6,211 nucleotides of DNA, taken from positions 1 through 6,211 of the forward strand of contig CADCQZ010000357.1 in NCBI GenBank assembly GCA_902803675.1, in the 5' to 3' direction. The notes beneath the pieces are model-generated. The model did no database searches and was not told the DNA's origin. It saw nothing but the letters and a program-made list of their open reading frames with translations. Every line of letters begins with the position of its first letter. Position 1 is the first letter of the stretch. The DNA is from an uncultured Eubacteriales bacterium (GTDB lineage Bacteria > Bacillota_A > Clostridia > Christensenellales > Aristaeellaceae). Positions 1-3,934 of this stretch are shown here, one piece after another. A program made the translations under genes and the position numbers.

Positions 1-1279
1 CAAAGTCTCCCAGGAGCTTCAGGAGCTTCGTGGCCGTGTGGCCTTCCCGCACCGTCAGGTTCGCGGCGCTCACCTTGACCAGGTAGCTGCCCAGCTCGTC
101 CTCATAGTGATCGGTGCGTTCCTCCGCCTCACGGATGCTCGACGCCAGGGCGTCGTCCCCGTTCCACAGGCAGAAGATCGCGTCCTCCATGGCCTGGAAA
201 GCGGTCTCCGCCATCTCGCTGGTCAGCTGCGCGCAGCGCTCCAGGGCCAGGGGCGGCGTGGCCAAAAGATGGTCGTCCAGCTCGATGGCCTTCTCGGGCA
301 CGGCCCCGTGGGGGATGATCTTATAGGCCAAACGCTCCAGCAGATCCGGGAAGGGCAGGAACAGGAGCATGCACAGCACTTTGAACACCATGTTGATCAT
401 GGCGATGCTCCAGGCAGATACGGGATCCGCCAGCCAGGCGGGGCCCGTCAGGGCTTTCCAGGCCCAGAAGACCGCCAGGAACACCACCGTGCCGATCACG
501 TTGAAGGCCACGTGGGCGATGGCCACGCGCTTGCCGTTGCGGGTGCCGCCCACGCTGGAGAGCACCGCGGTGATGCAGGTGCCGATATTGGCGCCCATCA
601 GAAGGGGCACCGCCGCGCCCACGGAGATCTGGCCCGTGGCGCTCAGGGCCTGCAGGATACCGATGGAGGCCGAGGAGCTCTGAACGATCAGGGTCATCAC
701 GAGGCCCGCCAGCACGCCCAGGATGGGGTTCTCGAACACCAGCAGCAGCTGATGGAAGTCCGGATCGTTCCTCAGGCCCGTCACGGAGCCGGACATGATC
801 TCCATGCCGTACATCAGCGTGGCGAAGCCCAGCAGGATGGTGCCCATGTCCTTGCGGCCGGGCTTTTTGGAGAACATGTAGAAGATCACGCCGATCAGCG
901 CCAGGATGGGCGTGAAGGACGAGGGCTTGAGCAGCTGCAGGAACATGTTGGCGCTGGAGATGCCGCTGAGCGACAGCAGCCACGGGGTGACCGTGGCGCC
1001 CACGTTGGCGCCCACCATCACGTTGATGGCCTGGTTGAGGTTCATCAGCGCGGAGTTCACGAAGGACACCACCAGCACGCTGGTGGCCGAGGAGGACTGC
1101 ATGAGCGCCGTGGCCACGAAACCGATGCCGATGGCCTTCCACCGCTGGGTGGTGAGCCGGTTGAGCAGCCCGTCCAGCTTGTTGCCGGCCTTGAGGCGGA
1201 GCGTCTGGCTCATGATGTTCATGCCGAACAGGAACAGGCACAACCCGCCGATCAATGTGAGTATATCGAAGAAATCCAT
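1..1279 (-). CDS. Na/Pi cotransporter family protein, partial (C-terminus beyond window)
   Basis: This is a sodium-dependent phosphate transporter of the inner membrane. I translated the minus strand from the ATG at 1277-1279; the frame stays open for 426 codons to the window edge. Two inverted Na/Pi-cotransporter repeats are visible. Each has the signature QSSSA box (QSSSATS at residues 61-67, QSSSASI at 200-206), followed by a glycine-asparagine box (GANVGAT at 90-96, GANIGTC at 229-235). Hydrophobic segments surround both, and the first starts at residue 6. From about residue 345 the chain becomes soluble and helical, rich in acidic and Leu/Ala residues, as expected for the PhoU-like tail of this family. 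Full-length members usually have about 540-600 residues, so roughly the last quarter is missing. The start is supported by GGAGGGG at 1282-1288, although the spacing is short. The gene is monocistronic at its 5' end, with its own promoter at 1326-1355. Family assignment is secure; transported ion specificity is inferred from the family. Confidence 0.93.
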   Translation of the reverse strand, partial: MDFFDILTLIGGLCLFLFGMNIMSQTLRLKAGNKLDGLLNRLTTQRWKAIGIGFVATALMQSSSATSVLVVSFVNSALMNLNQAINVMVGANVGATVTPWLLSLSGISSANMFLQLLKPSSFTPILALIGVIFYMFSKKPGRKDMGTILLGFATLMYGMEIMSGSVTGLRNDPDFHQLLLVFENPILGVLAGLVMTLIVQSSSASIGILQALSATGQISVGAAVPLLMGANIGTCITAVLSSVGGTRNGKRVAIAHVAFNVIGTVVFLAVFWAWKALTGPAWLADPVSAWSIAMINMVFKVLCMLLFLPFPDLLERLAYKIIPHGAVPEKAIELDDHLLATPPLALERCAQLTSEMAETAFQAMEDAIFCLWNGDDALASSIREAEERTDHYEDELGSYLVKVSAANLTVREGHTATKLLKLLGDF

Positions 1280-1281
1280 AA

Positions 1282-1288
1282 CCCCTCC
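1282..1288 (-). promoter_or_regulatory. Ribosome binding site of the Na/Pi cotransporter gene
   Basis: On the minus strand GGAGGGG is separated from the ATG (1277-1279) by only TT, or by four bases if counted from GGAGG. The spacing is tighter than usual. No other in-frame ATG lies closer to the promoter, so this site fixes the start. Confidence 0.7.
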
Positions 1289-1325
1289 GTATTCGTCCCG
1301 AACGTGGTGACATGGGTCCGTACCG

Positions 1326-1355
1326 ATTATACCCTGTCTGACGGACAAATGTCCA
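1326..1355 (-). promoter_or_regulatory. Sigma-A type promoter of the Na/Pi cotransporter gene
   Basis: Read on the minus strand, TGGACA (1350-1355, five of six consensus bases) is followed after 18 bases by a perfect TATAAT (1326-1331). Transcription would start near 1319, giving a leader of about 40 bases before the ATG at 1279. An inverted repeat, GGACA-N2-TGTCC (1343-1354), overlaps the -35 box and could be an operator. Confidence 0.75.
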
Positions 1356-1398
1356 TACGGTTTTATCTTCCGCGGCCGCTGTTGACGGCGCGATGAAA

Positions 1399-1415
1399 GC
1401 GAAAAACAGTTTCGC
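1399..1415. repeat. Short inverted repeat (6-bp stem)
   Basis: GCGAAA and TTTCGC pair perfectly around a five-base AACAG loop. It lies upstream of the first copy of the 80-bp repeat and may belong to the same element. Confidence 0.5.
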
Positions 1416-1433
1416 GCAGAAATATCCGGTATC

Positions 1434-1512
1434 GCCCCAGAGATCCCATACCGAAGCCCGCGAGTGGCTGAAGCATCTGAGCGGGGACACACAGGGTACG
1501 CAGGTCCAGCCT
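1434..1512. repeat. Copy 1 of an ~80-bp diverged direct repeat
   Basis: This stretch aligns with 1641-1723. Over the gap-free part (1440-1486 against 1647-1693) I count 36 identities in 47 positions. A four-base length difference follows in a G-rich tract, and then the shared TACGCAG and CCAGCC blocks resume. The most conserved parts are GAGATCCCA, GCAT(C/T)TGAGCGGGG and TACGCAG. Flanking GGTAT (1428-1432) and ATACC (1448-1452) can pair around GAGATCCC. The function and natural strand are unknown; copies elsewhere in the genome are an inference. Confidence 0.65.
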
Positions 1513-1517
1513 TCCTC

Positions 1518-1533
1518 TGCCGCCGCAGCGGCA
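1518..1533. repeat. Short inverted repeat (6-bp GC-rich stem)
   Basis: TGCCGC and GCGGCA form a perfect stem around a CGCA loop. It lies just after copy 1 of the 80-bp repeat and just before the pair of A/T-rich hairpins. Confidence 0.5.
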
Positions 1534-1538
1534 TATGA

Positions 1539-1570
1539 TCGAAAATCAGCGGCCTTCCGGTGATTTTCGA
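1539..1570. repeat. Hairpin with 10-bp perfect stem
   Basis: TCGAAAATCA (1539-1548) pairs perfectly with TGATTTTCGA (1561-1570). After one G-G mismatch, CGG/CCG adds three more pairs around a CCTT loop. It abuts the next hairpin, and both share a GAAA(A/T)TCAGCG left arm, so they look like diverged copies of one palindromic unit. Confidence 0.7.
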
Positions 1571-1594
1571 GAAATTCAGCGCCCGCTGAATTTC
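1571..1594. repeat. Perfect 24-base palindromic hairpin (11-bp arms)
   Basis: GAAATTCAGCG (1571-1581) and CGCTGAATTTC (1584-1594) are exact reverse complements separated by CC. It follows the previous hairpin with no gap. No poly-T run follows on either strand (CTACAG on the plus side), which argues against a simple intrinsic terminator. Confidence 0.75.
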
Positions 1595-1634
1595 TACAGA
1601 ACAAATGCCGAAAGAACGCGGCAGCTCCACCTGC

Positions 1635-1654
1635 GGGATCTCGCCAGAGATCCC
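1635..1654. repeat. Hairpin at the start of repeat copy 2 (8-bp stem)
   Basis: GGGATCTC and GAGATCCC pair perfectly around GCCA. The right arm is conserved in copy 1 (1440-1447). There the left arm has diverged and a different outer stem, GGTAT/ATACC, is available, which suggests that a folded structure is retained. Confidence 0.65.
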
Positions 1655-1723
1655 AGCCTGGAGTCTGCAAGTGAATGAGGCATTTGAGCGGGGGGGCACA
1701 CGGGGGGTACGCAGTACCAGCCC
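1641..1723. repeat. Copy 2 of an ~80-bp diverged direct repeat
   Basis: This is the partner of 1434-1512 in the same orientation. Its right part forms a compound stem: CACGGG (1699-1704) with CCCGTG (1721-1726), enclosing GGTAC (1706-1710) with GTACC (1714-1718) around GCA. A seven-G run at 1690-1696 makes this copy longer than copy 1. It lies about 40 bases upstream of the miaA -35 box. Confidence 0.65.
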
Positions 1724-1760
1724 GTGCCAGCGCCGGCGCCAGACGGCGCGAACCCGGCTA

Positions 1761-1789
1761 TTGACGAAAACGAAGGCATTTGATACCAT
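1761..1789 (+). promoter_or_regulatory. Promoter of miaA (sigma-A type with extended -10)
   Basis: TTGACG (1761-1766) is separated by 17 bases from TACCAT (1784-1789). A TG one base ahead of the -10 (1781-1782) gives an extended -10. The predicted start near 1796 leaves a leader of about 24 bases that contains only the ribosome binding site. Confidence 0.65.
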
Positions 1790-1804
1790 CGGGCAGTGAC
1801 AGCG

Positions 1805-1810
1805 AGGAGG
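1805..1810 (+). promoter_or_regulatory. Ribosome binding site of miaA
   Basis: AGGAGG lies nine bases ahead of the ATG at 1820, within a GAGGAGGT core. It fixes the start and excludes the overlapping frame that begins at 1780. Confidence 0.8.
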
Positions 1811-1819
1811 TAAAGCGGC

Positions 1820-2713
1820 ATGGAGAAGCTGATCGTGATCGAGGGGACCACCGCGTCCGGGAAGAGCGACCTGGCCGTCGCCCTGGCCGAAAAGCTGGGG
1901 GGCGAGGTGGTATCCGCCGATTCCCGGCAGGTGTACCGGGGGCTGGACCTGGGCACGGGCAAGATCACCCCGGAGGAGGCCGGGGGCATCCCCCATCACC
2001 TCATAGACGTGACCGACCCCGGGCAGTTCTTTTCCCTGGCGGATTACCAGCCCATGGCCTATGAGGCCGTGGACCGCATCAATAAAAAAGGCCGCGTCCC
2101 CATCCTGTGCGGGGGCACGGGCCTGTACGTGGACGCGGTGGCCGAGGGCTACAGCCTGTCGGACAAAAAGCCGGACCTGGAGTATCGGGCGGAGCTGGAG
2201 ACCTATGACACGCCCCGGCTGTATGAGATGCTGCTCAAGATCGAGCCGACCTGGGACGGGGACGGCAAAAACCGCAACCGGGTGATGCGCCGCCTGGAAA
2301 AGATCCGCGCCGGGGACACGGAGCCGGGGAAGAAGGAGCCCCGGTATGAAGTGCTGCGCCTGGCGTGCACCTACCCCCGGGATACCCTGCGGGAGAGGAT
2401 CGACGAGCGGCTGGACCGGCGCTTTGCCCTGGGCATGACGGAAGAGGTGGAGGGCCTGATCAAAAACGGCGTGGACAGGGACTTTCTCCTGGGCCTGGGG
2501 CTGGAGTACCGCTTCATCACCCGGTACCTGATGGGCGAGTACCCTTTCCCCGAGATGCGGGAGCTTTTGTCCACGGCCATCAAGCAGTTCTCCCGGCGGC
2601 AGATGGTGTGGTTCAAGCGCCATCAGGACGCCCAATGGCTGGACATGGAGGGCGATCCGGCCGCTGAAGCAACGGAAGCCGCGGAAAGATTCCTATTTGG
2701 AAAGAAAGAATGA
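1820..2713 (+). CDS. miaA: tRNA dimethylallyltransferase MiaA
   Basis: This cytoplasmic enzyme transfers a dimethylallyl group from DMAPP to N6 of A37 in tRNAs that read UNN codons. That is the first step toward the ms2i6A modification. The 297-residue product has the family landmarks in order: P-loop GTTASGKS (residues 9-16), DSRQVYRGLDLGTGK (34-48), PHHLID (58-63), FSLADYQ (71-77), GGTGLYV (98-104), GLEYR (227-231) and the basic helix KQFSRRQMVWFKR (255-267). Most relatives have GPTASGK, so Thr10 replaces the usual Pro. The middle segment (about residues 140-165, WDGDGKNRNRVMRRLEKI) keeps the NR-RVMRRLE part but lacks a clear HPND motif, so this is a somewhat divergent and slightly short member (usual length about 300-315). 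It has its own promoter and a strong ribosome binding site. Its last 21 bases overlap the convergent ATPase frame. Confidence 0.95.
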   Translation: MEKLIVIEGTTASGKSDLAVALAEKLGGEVVSADSRQVYRGLDLGTGKITPEEAGGIPHHLIDVTDPGQFFSLADYQPMAYEAVDRINKKGRVPILCGGTGLYVDAVAEGYSLSDKKPDLEYRAELETYDTPRLYEMLLKIEPTWDGDGKNRNRVMRRLEKIRAGDTEPGKKEPRYEVLRLACTYPRDTLRERIDERLDRRFALGMTEEVEGLIKNGVDRDFLLGLGLEYRFITRYLMGEYPFPEMRELLSTAIKQFSRRQMVWFKRHQDAQWLDMEGDPAAEATEAAERFLFGKKE

Positions 2714-2721
2714 TTCCGCGG
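2679..2721. repeat. Inverted repeat spanning the convergent miaA / ATPase stops
   Basis: CCGCGGAA (2679-2686) and TTCCGCGG (2714-2721) are exact reverse complements flanking 27 bases that contain both stop codons. An inner TTCC-TATTT-GGAA stem can form within the loop. It could act as a weak terminator in both directions, but neither side has a T-run, so the role is uncertain. Confidence 0.45.
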
Positions 2722-3934
2722 GTACGATCCGGATCTCCACACCCTCGACCGAAAATGTCTTTGACGCGGATGCCCTGGTAACGATCAGCGCGTCCCCCGT
2801 CTCAGGCATCTTCTTTTTTAAACGGACAAGATTGTTGATCTCCCTTTCGTTCGATAGGTCGTTCAGGTCCCAACACACCTGGATCGCCGTTCCTGTTTCA
2901 GGCAGATAAAAATCCACGTCGATCCCTGTCTTGTCCGATCTCAGATAGAAGACACCTTCCCCATACTTTCTTTCGAGTTCGATCGCCGTCAGATTTTCAA
3001 GAAGGGTCCCTTCCTTTTTGGTAAGGAAAAGGTTCAGGATGCCGTTGTCGGACAGATAGTACTTTGAAGTGTTCTCCCTTTCGGTGAACTTCGCAAAATA
3101 ATTCCTGACCGGGATCAGGAGATACGCTTCCTGCGCATGCTGGATATAATCGATGACCGAATCCTTGCTGATCTTGATACCGATACCATTCAAAACGCCA
3201 TGGAGCTTGGAATACGACATCTGATCCTTGACCGTTTCGGCGATCTTTTTGATCAGCATTTTCATCGCGTAATCATTCCTGATGCCGTGCCTTGTGATGA
3301 CATCGCCTAAAAGCACCTTCTGAAAGACACTGCTGATATATTCTCTCTTGTTCGGGTATATGAGCGCTTCAGGCAGCCCACCTTCCCTCATATAATCATC
3401 AAAAGCCGAGATGATCCTGCCTCTCGCTTTAGTTGCCCCCATTTCCCTGTCCGAATGAGGGATCTGTCTTGCGGTGAGATATTCCGAAAAGGAATAGGGC
3501 CTGATCTTTTTGGTCAGATAGCGCCCACCCAGAACGCTTGCCATCTCCCCGCTGAGCAAACTGGAATTGCTGCCGGTTATACAGACATGCTCTTTGGCAT
3601 CCGCCATTCTCCTGGCAAATTTCTCCCATCCCGGGACATTTTGTATCTCATCGAAGAAAAAGTGGCCCTGCAGGCTGCTCATTCCGCTCTGTACTGCTAT
3701 GATATCGTTGAAGTCGGCGGTGGAAAAGCCTGCAAGGCGCTCATCCTCGAAATTGATATAGATGATCTGTTCCCATTTGACGCCGTCGGCGATCAGCCGA
3801 CGCGCCAGATGATACAGCAGCGTCGACTTGCCGGACCTGCGCAGACCTGTCAGGATATAATCGATCCGAGGATCCAGGTCATATTCTCTGGGAACGATGA
3901 CGGCATTCTGTCGATCATGATCGACGATCTCTAT
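2693..3934 (-). CDS. AAA+ ATPase with DUF4143 domain, canonical start codon missing (possible pseudogene)
   Basis: The protein belongs to a widespread family of soluble ATPases with a C-terminal DUF4143 region; its cellular role is unknown. I extended the frame upstream of the first ATG (3680-3682). Numbering from the ATA at 3932-3934, it shows IVPREYDLD (13-21), Walker A GLRRSGKST (30-38), the YINFEDERL segment, Walker B FFFDEIQN (92-99), the sensor-like ITGSN (119-123), and a DUF4143 region from about residue 200. The tail contains DVDFYLPE and AIQV (about 339-353), which resemble a degenerate PD-(D/E)XK core. The open frame is 413 codons, close to the family length as I recall it. No ATG, GTG or TTG occurs in frame between 3682 and at least 4088. 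Starting at 3682 would delete Walker A and leave 329 residues. The ATA overlaps the TAG stop of the GH65 gene as ATAG, with AAGG four bases ahead of it. GC is near 48% in a sampled stretch, against about 75% in a sample of GH65. Family assignment is good; whether it is expressed is open. Confidence 0.8.
   Translation of the reverse strand: MEIVDHDRQNAVIVPREYDLDPRIDYILTGLRRSGKSTLLYHLARRLIADGVKWEQIIYINFEDERLAGFSTADFNDIIAVQSGMSSLQGHFFFDEIQNVPGWEKFARRMADAKEHVCITGSNSSLLSGEMASVLGGRYLTKKIRPYSFSEYLTARQIPHSDREMGATKARGRIISAFDDYMREGGLPEALIYPNKREYISSVFQKVLLGDVITRHGIRNDYAMKMLIKKIAETVKDQMSYSKLHGVLNGIGIKISKDSVIDYIQHAQEAYLLIPVRNYFAKFTERENTSKYYLSDNGILNLFLTKKEGTLLENLTAIELERKYGEGVFYLRSDKTGIDVDFYLPETGTAIQVCWDLNDLSNEREINNLVRLKKKMPETGDALIVTRASASKTFSVEGVEIRIVPAESFFLSK
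3910..3925. repeat. Perfect 16-bp palindrome at the GH65 / ATPase junction
   Basis: GTCGATCATGATCGAC equals its own reverse complement. It lies six bases past the GH65 stop, inside the first codons of the ATPase frame (encoding VDHDR). It may be an operator, a recombination point, or chance. Confidence 0.5.

Larger units (their letters stand above)
1390..1760. other. Non-coding intergenic region rich in hairpins
   Basis: About 370 bases separate the promoter of the transporter from the promoter of miaA. I find no reading frame here with a credible start, ribosome binding site or recognisable product. The region holds a series of perfect short inverted repeats at 1399-1415, 1518-1533, 1539-1570, 1571-1594 and 1635-1654, plus a compound stem at 1699-1726 and GC-rich stems near 1730-1749. 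It also holds two diverged copies of a roughly 80-bp unit. No U-tract follows any stem on either strand, so these do not look like ordinary intrinsic terminators. Confidence 0.7.

Noticed and set aside
38..1396. Long open frame on the plus strand (about 450 codons)
   Set aside because: It is rich in His, Gln, Gly and Arg and has no domain. It is antisense to the transporter, whose frame carries clear family motifs, a promoter and a ribosome binding site.
1571..1594. Intrinsic terminator
   Set aside because: The stem is strong, but no T-run follows on either strand, and no gene ends just upstream of it on either strand.
321..1670. Long minus-strand frame starting in the repeat region
   Set aside because: It runs through hairpins and then a shifted frame of the transporter. 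Its sequence is low-complexity and Arg/Gly/Pro-rich after residue 140, and it has no suitable ribosome binding site.
1434..1723. CRISPR array
   Set aside because: There are only two diverged copies, about 80 bp long with about 130 bp between them, and no cas genes. Repeat length and divergence do not fit.
1594..1989. Minus-strand frame over repeat copy 2 and the miaA 5' end
   Set aside because: It reads across the repeat and antisense to the MiaA P-loop region. The partial resemblance to the peptide read from copy 1 simply reflects the DNA repeat.
2693..3682. ATPase starting at the first in-frame ATG
   Set aside because: This start would cut off Walker A (GLRRSGKST) and about 84 family-like residues. 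I treat it as a default start, not the biological one.
3852..3918. Out-of-frame ATG (3916-3918) as the ATPase start
   Set aside because: It opens a frame that stops within about 22 codons. Reaching the ATPase frame would need a frameshift, and the ATPase frame already matches the family upstream of this ATG.
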